This document shows, in pieces, positions 9,242 through 17,031 of a DNA stretch of 49,065 nucleotides (position 1 is the first letter of the stretch; each line of letters begins with the position of its first letter). The stretch is from Mycobacterium colombiense (GTDB lineage: Bacteria > Actinomycetota > Actinomycetes > Mycobacteriales > Mycobacteriaceae). The notes under the pieces were generated by a model that had not been told where the DNA came from, did no database searches, and saw only the letters and a list, made by a program, of their open reading frames with translations. Both the position numbers and the translations under genes were made by a program. The DNA is taken from the NCBI RefSeq assembly GCF_003284935.1, contig NZ_QMEV01000040.1, positions 1 to 49,065 of the forward strand. Reading direction: 5' to 3'.

Positions 9242-9256
9242 TCCAGTCCTTTCGGC

Positions 9257-9925
9257 CTAAGGTGCCAAGCGATTGCACAGAGTGCCAACTTCCTTGGCGG
9301 CGGCGTCGGCGATGCCGAACGCGTTGCCATTGGCAGGCGAGCCGGTGGCGATAGCGGTTCCTAACGTCTGCAGTGCTTTGACTGCGGTGTTTGACGCTTC
9401 AAGCAGGACCGGCGTCGTGCCCGGCGCAATCTGTGAGCGCAAGGCATCGCTAGCCTGCTGGTAAAGGCTGCCAGACTTTTGCAAGGCGGCTGTCCAATCC
9501 GGATTGGACTGGATCGCGGGATCGCCGATCTTGACGTCCTTAGGCAATACCGGCAGTGCATCGTGCGCCATGTTGGCGTAGTGGTCGGCGGAGTCCCAGC
9601 CTTGGTAGCAGGTCTGGTGGTCTGCTTGCGCGGTCGGCAGAGGTGCCGGGGCCGCCGGCGCCGGCGGCTGAACGGTCTTGGTCACGGGCGCGGGCGTCGG
9701 CGCGGCGGCTGGCGTGGTGTCGCGGACCTGCATGGTGATCACTGCGGCGATGATCGCGGCTACGACCGCGCCCGCCGCGGCGGCGGTGGCGAGGGCGGGC
9801 CAGCTCCGCCGCGACCCGCCCCGAGGCGGTGGCGGCGGCCCGGGTGGGGGCGGCCACTTCCCTGGATCCGGCGGCGGAGGCAGCGGCGGTGGGAAAGCGA
9901 TGTCGACGGTGTGGTGTTGAGTCAT
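9257..9925 (-). CDS. Single-pass membrane protein with Pro-rich cytoplasmic tail (paralogue 1)
   Basis: 222 aa. Residues about 10-40 are a Pro-rich N-tail (FPPPLPPPPDPGKWPPPPG), followed by RRSW and one membrane segment (residues about 50-70). Then come a Pro/Ala spacer and an extracytoplasmic helical domain with two cysteines (QTCYQGW and GTLCNRLAP) that could form a disulfide. It is paralogous to the gene just upstream: both have TCxGW, an IQxNPxW/VQANPTW block, IAPGT and a terminal VGTLC/LDWVC motif. ATG 9925 overlaps the upstream TGA as ATGA; an in-frame start 15 nt earlier is less likely. Function is unknown; the context suggests an envelope partner of the Rv3899c-like protein. Confidence 0.8.
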   Translation of the reverse strand: MTQHHTVDIAFPPPLPPPPDPGKWPPPPGPPPPPRGGSRRSWPALATAAAAGAVVAAIIAAVITMQVRDTTPAAAPTPAPVTKTVQPPAPAAPAPLPTAQADHQTCYQGWDSADHYANMAHDALPVLPKDVKIGDPAIQSNPDWTAALQKSGSLYQQASDALRSQIAPGTTPVLLEASNTAVKALQTLGTAIATGSPANGNAFGIADAAAKEVGTLCNRLAP

Positions 9926-10521
9926 CGTCCGCACACCCAATCGAGGGAGTCGCGGCCGGCGGTGAACATGTCGACAACTTTTCCTGAGGTGGGGTCGGAG
10001 GTCTTGTAGGCCACCGCGAGGGTGCGTAGCGCGCTGACGGTGCTGTCAGCGAACCCAGCCAGCATTGGGCTGGTGCCGGGCGCGATCTGGCCTGCGAGGG
10101 TTTCGGCGGCTTGGCCGTAGAGCTGGCTGGCGCGGTCTACTGCTGCCTTCCAGGTGGGGTTGGCCTGTACGGCGGGGTCGGTGAACGGCATGTTCTGCGG
10201 GATGACGTTGAGGCCCGAGGCCGCGGTGGTGACCAGGTCGTCGGTGATTGCCCAGCCTTGGCAGGTCTTCTTGTCCGCCTCTGCGGCCGGCAGTGGGGCT
10301 GGTGGCGCTGGGGGTGAGGCGGTCACGATGACCGTCGGTACCGCGGCTGGCGCGCTGTTGTTGGCCGGGCCGGGTGTGGCGGCGATGGTGACCAGGGTGG
10401 TGATGACTCCGGCGATGATTGCGCCGGCGCCTGCGGCTGCGGCGATCGCCGGCCAGCGGCGCCGCCGCTGCAGCGGCGGGGGCGGCGGCCACGCGGGTTG
10501 GGCCGGTGGGGCGATCGACAT
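9922..10521 (-). CDS. Single-pass membrane protein with Pro-rich tail (paralogue 2)
   Basis: 199 aa with the same plan as its downstream neighbour: a Pro-rich start (PPAQPAWPPPPPLQRRRRW), a membrane helix at about residues 25-50, a Pro/Ala spacer, and an outside domain beginning KKTCQGWAITDDLV with a final cysteine in DSLDWVCGR. The ATG at 10521 has CCAGGAG 8 nt upstream. The tandem pair with a 4-nt overlap is probably a duplication, and the two products may form a heterodimer. Similar proteins with a short cytoplasmic Pro-rich tail occur beside T7SS substrates in mycobacteria. The exact role is unknown. Confidence 0.8.
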   Translation of the reverse strand: MSIAPPAQPAWPPPPPLQRRRRWPAIAAAAGAGAIIAGVITTLVTIAATPGPANNSAPAAVPTVIVTASPPAPPAPLPAAEADKKTCQGWAITDDLVTTAASGLNVIPQNMPFTDPAVQANPTWKAAVDRASQLYGQAAETLAGQIAPGTSPMLAGFADSTVSALRTLAVAYKTSDPTSGKVVDMFTAGRDSLDWVCGR

Positions 10522-10536
10522 GGTGCAAACTCCTGG

Positions 10537-10890
10537 CTAGATGGTTCGTGGCAGGTTGGATCCGCCGCCTGGTTTCATGACCGGCGTCGGGAACTGGACC
10601 TGGTTGTAGTCCTGCGCGGCGTGTTGGTCCTGTTGGGCCAGAACGGGTGGCGACTGGGTGAGTGCGGCTTGCTGCTTGGTGGCCCACAGCGAGTCTTGGG
10701 TGTCCACGTTCGTGCGTACAGCTTCGGTTTTCGCGATCACACCAACGAGCGCTGCGTCGAGTTTGGACGCGGCGGCAGGCGGTGGCGGGGCGAACGTCGG
10801 CGCGGCGCTACCGGTCAGCGTCTGCGTTGCTTTACCGCCCGCGGACGCCAACTCTTGGGTGTCGATCTGCAGCTTCGATTTAGTCCCCAT
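10537..10890 (-). CDS. EspC-like type VII secretion target (DUF2580-like)
   Basis: 117 aa. The start KLQIDTQELASAGGKATQTL matches the opening helix of the EspC/DUF2580 family (typically L.VD...L..A). A central helix holds DSLWATKQQAALTQ, and the C-terminus is a flexible Pro/Gln-rich tail. There is no Sec signal. Such proteins are exported by ESX systems, often as a pair. ATG 10890 is preferred over a longer frame to 11016 because the upstream residues are Arg-rich and unrelated, and because a -10-like ACAAT lies directly upstream, giving a leaderless or near-leaderless mRNA. It is the first gene of the 10890-6821 operon. Confidence 0.65.
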   Translation of the reverse strand: MGTKSKLQIDTQELASAGGKATQTLTGSAAPTFAPPPPAAASKLDAALVGVIAKTEAVRTNVDTQDSLWATKQQAALTQSPPVLAQQDQHAAQDYNQVQFPTPVMKPGGGSNLPRTI

Positions 10891-10895
10891 AGGTG

Positions 10896-10921
10896 CATTG
10901 TCCCAGCATCTGCCGACAATG
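10896..10921. promoter_or_regulatory. Inverted repeat over the promoter of the EspC-like operon
   Basis: CATTGTC (10896-10902) and GACAATG (10915-10921) form a perfect 7-bp inverted repeat with a 12-bp spacer. The repeat sits 5 nt upstream of the ATG at 10890, and one arm carries the presumed -10 hexamer. This is a likely repressor or activator site; the regulator is unknown. Confidence 0.5.
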
Positions 10922-11012
10922 GAAACCGCTTTGAGTCGCGATGGTCGGCTCACGAGGGGCCTGGCGCGTGCTCGGCGACACTGCCTCTTGATGGACGGGG
11001 TGCGTCGGGTGG

Positions 11013-11474
11013 TCATGGCGCGGTGTAAATCGTGAGGTGTGGAAGGAGTTTGACGGCGTTGTCGATGATGTGGGCGGCGGCGTTCAATGCCTCGACGACC
11101 TCGCTGCTGCGGACTTCCACGCCCGGATACGACGGGTACTCAAGCTCGGCTCTACGCCGGCGCAGCGTCCCGAAATCAACGAATAAAGCCCCGAACTGGG
11201 CGCGCACGGCGCGCTCGACGGCCACGTGGCCGCCCCTCTGTGTGGCGCGTAGGCCCTGGTGGGCGAGTACTCCAACGAGGGCAAAGCGCGCTGCGTCGTA
11301 GGCCGTGACGTAGGCCGTGTGCGGGTCGATATCGGCGATGGCCTGGGCTGTCTCAACTTTGCGCTGAGCGTCAGCGATCCAGCCGTCACCGGCGGCCTGG
11401 CCCCCTGTCACCTGCTGTAAGTCGCCCGTGCGTAGCGCGGCGGCCACATCATCTTGACCCTGCTCCCAGGTCAT
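11013..11474 (-). CDS. HEPN-domain protein (toxin of a HEPN/MNT module)
   Basis: All-helical 153-aa protein fitting HEPN ribonuclease-type toxins: a helix with AYDAARFALVGVLAHQGLRA, then RGGHVAVERAVRAQFG, then LRRRRAELEYPSY. Family members usually carry R-x4-6-H; here the Arg cluster is followed by ELEY, with no His at the expected spacing. The ATG overlaps the upstream MNT gene stop by 4 nt (ATGA), the standard arrangement. In the better-known pairs the MNT antitoxin inactivates HEPN by adding AMP near the active site. Either a variant active site or loss of activity is possible. Confidence 0.75.
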   Translation of the reverse strand: MTWEQGQDDVAAALRTGDLQQVTGGQAAGDGWIADAQRKVETAQAIADIDPHTAYVTAYDAARFALVGVLAHQGLRATQRGGHVAVERAVRAQFGALFVDFGTLRRRRAELEYPSYPGVEVRSSEVVEALNAAAHIIDNAVKLLPHLTIYTAP

Positions 11475-12049
11475 GACCGACTCACCTCGACGCGTGGCGA
11501 CGATCTGATCTCCGTCATCAAGGGGTCGTTGTCGTCATTCCAGCGTTCCTGGGAAGCGATCACGGGGTTGACTGGCATGCCGGTGAGTTCTTGGACCTTG
11601 TCGGCGGCCTGGTAGACCGCGGCGCGGTCAGGGTTGCCGACGGCCAGGATGTCCAGATCGTTGGGGGGCGGTCCGGGCTGGCCGTGGTAGCGGGCGGCCC
11701 ATGACCCGAAGATGAGTAGCAGGTCGATGTTGGCGACGTCGGCGAAAGCGTTGCTCACGATGAGATGCGGACCCATTGTCGCTAAAGCGATTTCAGTGAG
11801 CGGGGCGACGAGGCGATTATGGGGGTTAGCCCGCACGAGTTTCGCGCGCCCGACGTGGCGGGAAACGAGGATCTGCGCGTCGATGAGGCGGGTGACTTCG
11901 TCAGAGACAGTCGCCAGCGGTATACCCAAGAGGCGGGACAGGTCGCTGATGGTCCGTTCACAGTCGGGATGGAGCAGCGTGGCAGCCAGGACCTGGGCTT
12001 GGGCCGGGGAGCGGAACACCGGGAACAGCGCCGGAGCAGAACTACGCAT
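11471..12049 (-). CDS. MNT nucleotidyltransferase antitoxin with N-terminal winged helix
   Basis: 192 aa. Residues about 10-75 form a winged helix of MarR/ArsR type (TISDLSRLLGIPLATVSDEV, then LVSRHVGRAKLVRAN). Residues about 105-150 carry the minimal nucleotidyltransferase motif GSWAARYHG with NDLDILAVG, the GS...DxD metal-binding signature. The usual free-standing MNT is thus fused to its own DNA-binding domain, suggesting direct autoregulation at the inverted repeat overlapping its start. TATTAT 6 nt before the ATG makes a leaderless transcript likely. It is coupled to the HEPN gene by ATGA. Confidence 0.85.
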   Translation of the reverse strand: MRSSAPALFPVFRSPAQAQVLAATLLHPDCERTISDLSRLLGIPLATVSDEVTRLIDAQILVSRHVGRAKLVRANPHNRLVAPLTEIALATMGPHLIVSNAFADVANIDLLLIFGSWAARYHGQPGPPPNDLDILAVGNPDRAAVYQAADKVQELTGMPVNPVIASQERWNDDNDPLMTEIRSSPRVEVSRS

Positions 12050-12079
12050 AACCCGATAATAACAACGGATAATGCGTAG
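12042..12079. promoter_or_regulatory. Inverted repeat operator at the MNT start codon
   Basis: CTACGCAT (12042-12049) and ATGCGTAG (12072-12079) are perfect arms. Extending inwards to 14 bp per arm gives 12 of 14 matches. One arm contains the MNT start codon and the interior contains its -10 box (TATTAT on the minus strand). This is the obvious site for autoregulation by the winged-helix domain. Confidence 0.65.
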
Positions 12080-12111
12080 ATCAAGGTTTGTTTGCGCGGC
12101 CGGGCGCGACC

Positions 12112-15100
12112 TCAGTTGCCGCCGAATGTGAAGCCGAGCTGTCCGTCCACGTCCTCGGTCTGCTGGCCCTGGTCCGCCTCCGCGTAGTTGGGGCTGCGCT
12201 GTACGTCGTTGGCGTTCGGGCCAGGCCAGGTCACTCCGGCGGCGGCGAGGTCGGTGTAGCTCGCCACCGGCTTGGCGAGGATGGCATTTAGCAAGTCGGC
12301 CTGCGCAGGCTCCAGCTCAACGAGGCGACTGAGCACCGACAGTAGGTCGATGAGTTCGCCGTTCCACTCCGTCGGCCAGGTCGTGGCGTTGATGTCGTCC
12401 AGCGGGCTGGTGCGGCGCCCGGTCGGGTTGGCCTTGCGGTAGTTGAACCAGGATTTGACGACTTCTCGGCCGCCGACGGTGTAACCCCAAACCGCTTGCG
12501 GGACAGGGCCGAATGAGCCCCCGCCGATGTGGATGGTGGCGGTGTCGGGGTCGTAGGTCATTGCGGTGGGCATTGTCTTGACTGCGGTCAGGTTAATGAT
12601 GCGCTGCGGGTCACCCGCGGGGTATCGGACGTCGCTGCAGTGGATAGCGGTGAACCGTTCGGCGTAGGTGTGTAGCCAGATCGTGTGGCGGCCGAGGTCG
12701 ATGGCTTGTTGGAGGAGTTCGGGGTCAGTGGTGATCGGTACGCGGATTCCGGGGGTGCCCAGTTCTTCGGCGAACTGTTCGGTGAATCCGGGGTGGGCGG
12801 TGACGCCGGCGATGTATGCGATCAGGTCCTCGGCGGTGAGTACGCGGCCACTAATTGTCGACAGGGCCCCAAGGAGGCCTTTGGCGATGTTCGGGCGGCC
12901 GCCGGGGTGCAGCATCGGTAGTGCGCGGCCGCCTCGGTTGTTGAAGAGGTGGGCGTCGGGGATGAGGGCCGAGACCATGACGCCTGGTCCGTCGCTGACT
13001 GGTTGGGAATGCTGTTCGATGACGAACATCTGACCGGGGAGCCGCGCTGCCCACAGTTCCGGGCGTGAGCGGTCCAGCAGTCGTCGGTCGGCGATTATCC
13101 ACTGGCGATCGAATGAGCGGTAGCCGTATCGGACGATGCGTGCGGTGTTGACGTAGCTGGCTGTTTCATTGTTGAACGGGCGGTCGGTGTGCGGTTCGGT
13201 ATCCGAAGCGGCGAAGGGCTCTTTGCGCGCGGTCAATGACGATGTGTCAGTTTGCTTGAAAAGTTCGGCTTTGCGGGCGGTATCAGGTTCTGCGACAAGC
13301 CGTTTGAGGCGCTCTTTGAGGACGGCGACGGCGGGGGCGCTGGGCCAGTTGCGGTTAGCAGTGATTCCGGTGCTGCTCCAGGGCAGCAGATCGTTCAACG
13401 CGGGATAGTCGTCCCACTGGGACTGGGCCGCAGGCGTGAACGGGGCCTGCCAGCTGGTGCGCGTCGGGTGCCACTGCGTGTCGTGGAGGTTCAGCTTGGC
13501 CAGGGCGTCGTACTTTTCGGCACGGTGGCCGTGTACGGCGGTGTAGTGAATTTGGGCGGGGGTCTGCGGGTCGCAGTGCGGGGTTCGGGTGAAGATGGCG
13601 ATCGCCAGGGGTTGTTGGACGCCCGAGAAGATGCGCGTGGCCACCTCGGGGCGTTGCCCTTCGGGCGAGACGTCGATGATCCAGCCTTCGGTGGTGTTGC
13701 GTCGCAGATATTCGCGCATCCCTTTGAAGCCGGGCCCGCGCAGGTAGCCCGATGTGGTGATGTAGCAGACGATGCCGACGTCGCCGTTGGGCTGATCCCT
13801 GTTGGCGTCGAAGACTTTCCATGTGCCCCAACGCCAGAAGTAGACGTACAGGTTTTTCAGGTTGAATTCGTGGCGGCCGTTGCCTTCGGCTCGGAAATCG
13901 TCGAGCGGCTTGTAGGGGTCGGCGCCGCTGCCCCGCTCGACCCAGCCGCCCATTCCTTCGGCACGTTCGCGGTACGGCGGATTGCCAATTACCACAGTCA
14001 CTTTCGTCTTTGCTTTGACGCGGGCGGCGCGTTTGCGAGAGCGGCTGATCAGCTCCAGCCCGGAGCCCAGTTGGGTCTGCTCGGCGTAGGGATCGTCGAG
14101 GGTGTCGGTGACGAACAGGCCGAGCCCTCTGGGTGGAAGGGTGGCACCGATATCGGCCAGCAGGTCGGTGGCGCGCAGCTCGGCGACGGCGAACGGCCCC
14201 ATCTGCAGTTCGAACCCGTAGAGCCGGGTGGCCAAGTCGGTCACCGCGCCGGCGACAGCGCCCTTGCCGTCGCGGGCCTCGACGCGGTCGGCGACGTGCT
14301 CGATGACCTGCTGGAGATACCCACCGGTGCCCATCGCAGGATCCGCGATCACCACCGATGGGTCGGCGAAGCCCTCGGGCCGGTCTAGTCGGTGGACGAG
14401 AACGTCTTCGGCCAGGCGCACCATCTGCTCGATGACCTGGTGCGGTGTGTAGTAGGAGCCGGAGAGCTTGCGGAGCTCGGGATCGTATTCGCCGAGGAAC
14501 CGTTCGTAGAGGTGCAGATATGTATCGCGGTTGCCTGCACGGACTTTCGGCCAGTCGACGGCGCCGATCACGCGTACCAGCAAGTCCAGTGTTACCCGGA
14601 AGTCAGCGGCGACGTAGTCGGTGAGCAGCTGCAGGGCACGTGACATCAGGGAGTGCTGCCCGGCCAGCTTGGTGCCGACCTCGTGCAGACTGCCGGCGGC
14701 GACAAGGTCAATGTTCTCGGTGCGGGCCAGCAGCAGCGCGAAGGTGACGGTCTGGGCGTACCCGTCGGCGAAGACGTCGTCGGTGGCAGTGGGAAACAAC
14801 AGGGCCCGCCAGTCGCGGGCCAGGCCGTGGAACGGCTGATCGGCTTCCTTAGCGCCGGCGGCGATCGCGCGGGTTTCTTCGGCGAGCTGGTCGAGGACTT
14901 CCCCGCGTAGAAGCCGGCACAGCGGTGCGACCTCGCGAACGAGTGCGACGACACCGGTGATGTCGACCGGGTCCCACCGCAGAAAGTCGGTCAGCAGGAC
15001 CTCAAAGTCGTCCCCGCAGGTGAGTTTGGTTCCCGCGGTACGCAGTGTGCCGCCGGACAGGTGCACAGGGTCTCTGACCGGGTCGCCGTGGTGGTAGAGC

Positions 15101-15456
15101 CGCCACTCGGTTCCGTTGGTGTAGATCAAGTTGGGAAAGTCGCGTTGGCGTTCCCATTGGCGCTTGTTGTGGCCGGTGAACGATTCGGGGTCCAGGTTCG
15201 CCCCCGGCTTCTTGACCTCCAGGTAGCCAGTGATGGCCCCGTCGACGCGGATCGCGTAATCCGGGCGGACGCCGCGGTCTTTGTCGCTGACTTCGTCGTG
15301 AGGAACGACTGTTAGCGACAGGTTCTGGCCGGCGGCGGCGAGCAGTTCTTCTATGGGGGCTCGGATCGCGGCCTCGGCTTCTCCTGGCCCGGCCAGCTTT
15401 TTCTTGCAGACATCACCGAGTGCTGATGTCGCATCGACGATCCATTGCGCAGGCAT
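12112..15456 (-). CDS. Single-chain restriction-modification enzyme (type IIG / ISP-like)
   Basis: 1114 aa. The N-terminal PD-(D/E)xK nuclease has PDYAIRV (about 65) and GYLEVKKPG (about 78). The gamma-type N6-adenine methyltransferase has motif I ADPAMGTGGYLQQV (about 370) and catalytic GNPPYRE (about 492). The C-terminal half holds the target-recognition region seen in type ISP enzymes. LlaGI-type ISP proteins are about 1,500 aa with a helicase between nuclease and methylase; here that gap is too short and shows no Walker motif, so the plan is that of type IIG, which cuts near its site without translocation. ATG 15456 has GAGGA 3-4 nt upstream. One gene encodes both cutting and protection. 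Confidence 0.85.
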   Translation of the reverse strand: MPAQWIVDATSALGDVCKKKLAGPGEAEAAIRAPIEELLAAAGQNLSLTVVPHDEVSDKDRGVRPDYAIRVDGAITGYLEVKKPGANLDPESFTGHNKRQWERQRDFPNLIYTNGTEWRLYHHGDPVRDPVHLSGGTLRTAGTKLTCGDDFEVLLTDFLRWDPVDITGVVALVREVAPLCRLLRGEVLDQLAEETRAIAAGAKEADQPFHGLARDWRALLFPTATDDVFADGYAQTVTFALLLARTENIDLVAAGSLHEVGTKLAGQHSLMSRALQLLTDYVAADFRVTLDLLVRVIGAVDWPKVRAGNRDTYLHLYERFLGEYDPELRKLSGSYYTPHQVIEQMVRLAEDVLVHRLDRPEGFADPSVVIADPAMGTGGYLQQVIEHVADRVEARDGKGAVAGAVTDLATRLYGFELQMGPFAVAELRATDLLADIGATLPPRGLGLFVTDTLDDPYAEQTQLGSGLELISRSRKRAARVKAKTKVTVVIGNPPYRERAEGMGGWVERGSGADPYKPLDDFRAEGNGRHEFNLKNLYVYFWRWGTWKVFDANRDQPNGDVGIVCYITTSGYLRGPGFKGMREYLRRNTTEGWIIDVSPEGQRPEVATRIFSGVQQPLAIAIFTRTPHCDPQTPAQIHYTAVHGHRAEKYDALAKLNLHDTQWHPTRTSWQAPFTPAAQSQWDDYPALNDLLPWSSTGITANRNWPSAPAVAVLKERLKRLVAEPDTARKAELFKQTDTSSLTARKEPFAASDTEPHTDRPFNNETASYVNTARIVRYGYRSFDRQWIIADRRLLDRSRPELWAARLPGQMFVIEQHSQPVSDGPGVMVSALIPDAHLFNNRGGRALPMLHPGGRPNIAKGLLGALSTISGRVLTAEDLIAYIAGVTAHPGFTEQFAEELGTPGIRVPITTDPELLQQAIDLGRHTIWLHTYAERFTAIHCSDVRYPAGDPQRIINLTAVKTMPTAMTYDPDTATIHIGGGSFGPVPQAVWGYTVGGREVVKSWFNYRKANPTGRRTSPLDDINATTWPTEWNGELIDLLSVLSRLVELEPAQADLLNAILAKPVASYTDLAAAGVTWPGPNANDVQRSPNYAEADQGQQTEDVDGQLGFTFGGN

Positions 15457-15458
15457 AC

Positions 15459-15490
15459 GTCCTCACAGGTCATTCCGAGCATCTGAGGAC
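15459..15490. promoter_or_regulatory. Inverted repeat upstream of the restriction-modification gene
   Basis: GTCCTCA (15459-15465) and TGAGGAC (15484-15490) form a perfect 7-bp inverted repeat. The near arm supplies the GAGGA ribosome-binding sequence of the restriction-modification gene, so protein binding or an RNA hairpin here could delay its expression. Confidence 0.45.
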
Positions 15491-15690
15491 ATCAAACACT
15501 GCTGACCGTGCAGGATCGGGTATTTCTGGGCCCTGGAGCGCCGGTAGATGCCGCCTTACACGGCATCACCTCGCGCCGTCTCACCAACGTGGTGACACAC
15601 CACCGCCTACACTCCGCTGGCCAGCTCGCGCTGCTGACGTTCGGGCCACACACGGTACCGAAAGACCGAAAATGACGCCGGACCGCAGTA

Positions 15691-15741
15691 CGCATAAACC
15701 GGCCATATGTCCGGATAAACCCGACAGTCCGCATAAACCGG
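15691..15741. repeat. Three iteron-like direct repeats in a 418-bp gene-free gap
   Basis: Units at 15691-15702 (CGCATAAACCGG), 15711-15722 (CCGGATAAACCC) and 15730-15741 (CGCATAAACCGG) repeat at 20 and 19 bp, about two helical turns. They lie between the restriction-modification start (15456) and the divergent regulator (15875). This fits an operator array or replication-type iterons. Nothing else gene-like is visible in 15457-15874. Confidence 0.55.
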
Positions 15742-15874
15742 ACAGATAGCAAACGAAAAGACGACCCAGAGCCGTCGGGGACGCCGCGACGAGCGGCCCT
15801 CTGAGGGGCGCATTGAGTGCGCGGTAAGTCTCTCTGCGTCTCGTTCAGTCTCGTTGATAGGTAGGCTGATCAAC

Positions 15875-16645
15875 GTGCGTGTGATAGCTCTCAAGTCCCT
15901 TCTCGAGGAACGCCACCTGCACGCCTATTCAGAGTTCGTCGCCGAATACAACCGGACCGCAAAGGAATTGGGCGTCTCACGCCAAGCAGCACCCCCCACG
16001 AAGGCGCAGTACTACCGCTGGCTCGGAGGCGAAATCCAGAACCTCCCACGCGGCTACCATTGCGCCGTGTTAGAGCGGATGTTCCCGGGCTGGTCCGCCA
16101 AAGAACTGTTTGGACACCCCGACACCCCGCACCGGGGCGATTTGCTGACCGGTGTCCATCCCGGCATTGAACCGACCGACCTCGCCGGCCTATGGGTGAC
16201 GAGCTACATGGTCGACGGGCTGCATCACGCCGATCTATCACAGGTCGACGTCACCAAAGGCGGCATAACAGCGACCAACTACCCACCGAGCCCACGACTC
16301 GAAGACCACGAACGCGGCTATGCCAACGACATCGAAGCCGAAGTCTTCGGCCGCCACATCATCGGCAAGTGGCGCAACGTCAACGACCGCTACTTCTACG
16401 GCTCCATCCATCTCGCCGTCTTGCCCGGCGAAACGTCAATGGACGGCTACTACACCGCAGTCCTAACCGACACCGAGGTCACTTCGGAGCGATGGCGATG
16501 GGCGCGAGTGGATCCTGGATCCGGCGCGGGCGTGGATCTAACGACCGTGAAGCTGGCAGAACCCAAAACGATCTTCCAAAGCCTCAGCGACCGAACACGT
16601 TTCGACGGGCCAATCCCACTCGCCCAGGTAACGGAGCACCCGTGA
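15875..16645 (+). CDS. Actinobacterial DNA-binding regulator, XRE-like N-terminus
   Basis: 256 aa. The N-terminal about 85 residues (IALKSLLEERHLHAYSEFV, APPTKAQYYRWLGGEI, AVLERMFPGWSAKELF) match a common actinobacterial regulator domain that selects targets through a helix-turn-helix. The C-terminal domain (residues about 95-256) is beta-rich (GLWVTSYMVDG, IIGKWRNVNDRYFYGSIHL) and may bind a ligand. GTG 15875 with GGTAGG 9 nt upstream is preferred to TTG 15854. The gene overlaps the next one as GTGA. A degenerate copy of residues about 21-37 lies at 18957-19010. Confidence 0.7.
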   Translation: MRVIALKSLLEERHLHAYSEFVAEYNRTAKELGVSRQAAPPTKAQYYRWLGGEIQNLPRGYHCAVLERMFPGWSAKELFGHPDTPHRGDLLTGVHPGIEPTDLAGLWVTSYMVDGLHHADLSQVDVTKGGITATNYPPSPRLEDHERGYANDIEAEVFGRHIIGKWRNVNDRYFYGSIHLAVLPGETSMDGYYTAVLTDTEVTSERWRWARVDPGSGAGVDLTTVKLAEPKTIFQSLSDRTRFDGPIPLAQVTEHP

Positions 16646-17031
16646 ACGCACCCACACCCCACCAGCACGTGCGCCAACTCATCGACACCTATCTGCGTGC
16701 ATGGACAACGCAAGACCCCGACCTGATCGTCACGATCTTCACGCCCGAGGCGACGTATCACGAACGCGTCCTCGACGAGCCGATGCGCACCACCGCCGAG
16801 ATTCGACGGTACTGGGAAACCAAAGTTGCGCGGGAGCAGGCCAACATCGACGCGCGGCTCATCACCTTGTACGTCGACGGATCCACCGTCATCGCGGAAT
16901 GGGAAGCCCGATTCGACGACCTCGTCAAAGGCCACCGCAAACTGATGCGAGAAGTGGCCATCCTCGAGCTCGACGGCGATCGGATCGCCAGCTTGCGCGA
17001 ATACTGGGCGTCGAAACCGATAGAGGCTTAG
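16642..17031 (+). CDS. SnoaL/NTF2-like protein
   Basis: 129 aa with the NTF2-like cone fold pattern: an N-terminal helix (VRQLIDTYLRAWTTQDPDL), then FTPEATYHERVLDEP, then IRRYWETKV, and beta strands with VIAEWEARFDDLVKG and IASLREYWASKP. Members are small-molecule isomerases, hydrolases or ligand-binding subunits, and no catalytic set can be assigned here. The GTG start overlaps the regulator stop (GTGA), so the pair is translationally coupled and the regulator may control or use the same ligand. A longer frame through this region in the same register is not the gene's true start. Confidence 0.8.
   Translation: MNAPTPHQHVRQLIDTYLRAWTTQDPDLIVTIFTPEATYHERVLDEPMRTTAEIRRYWETKVAREQANIDARLITLYVDGSTVIAEWEARFDDLVKGHRKLMREVAILELDGDRIASLREYWASKPIEA

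Noticed and set aside
13252..14388. 378-aa plus-strand frame inside the restriction-modification gene
   Set aside because: Antisense to a clear nuclease-methylase gene and with no recognisable domain.
15691..15741. Direct repeats as a CRISPR array
   Set aside because: Units are only 12 bp with 7-8 bp gaps, no cas genes, and two helical turns of spacing.
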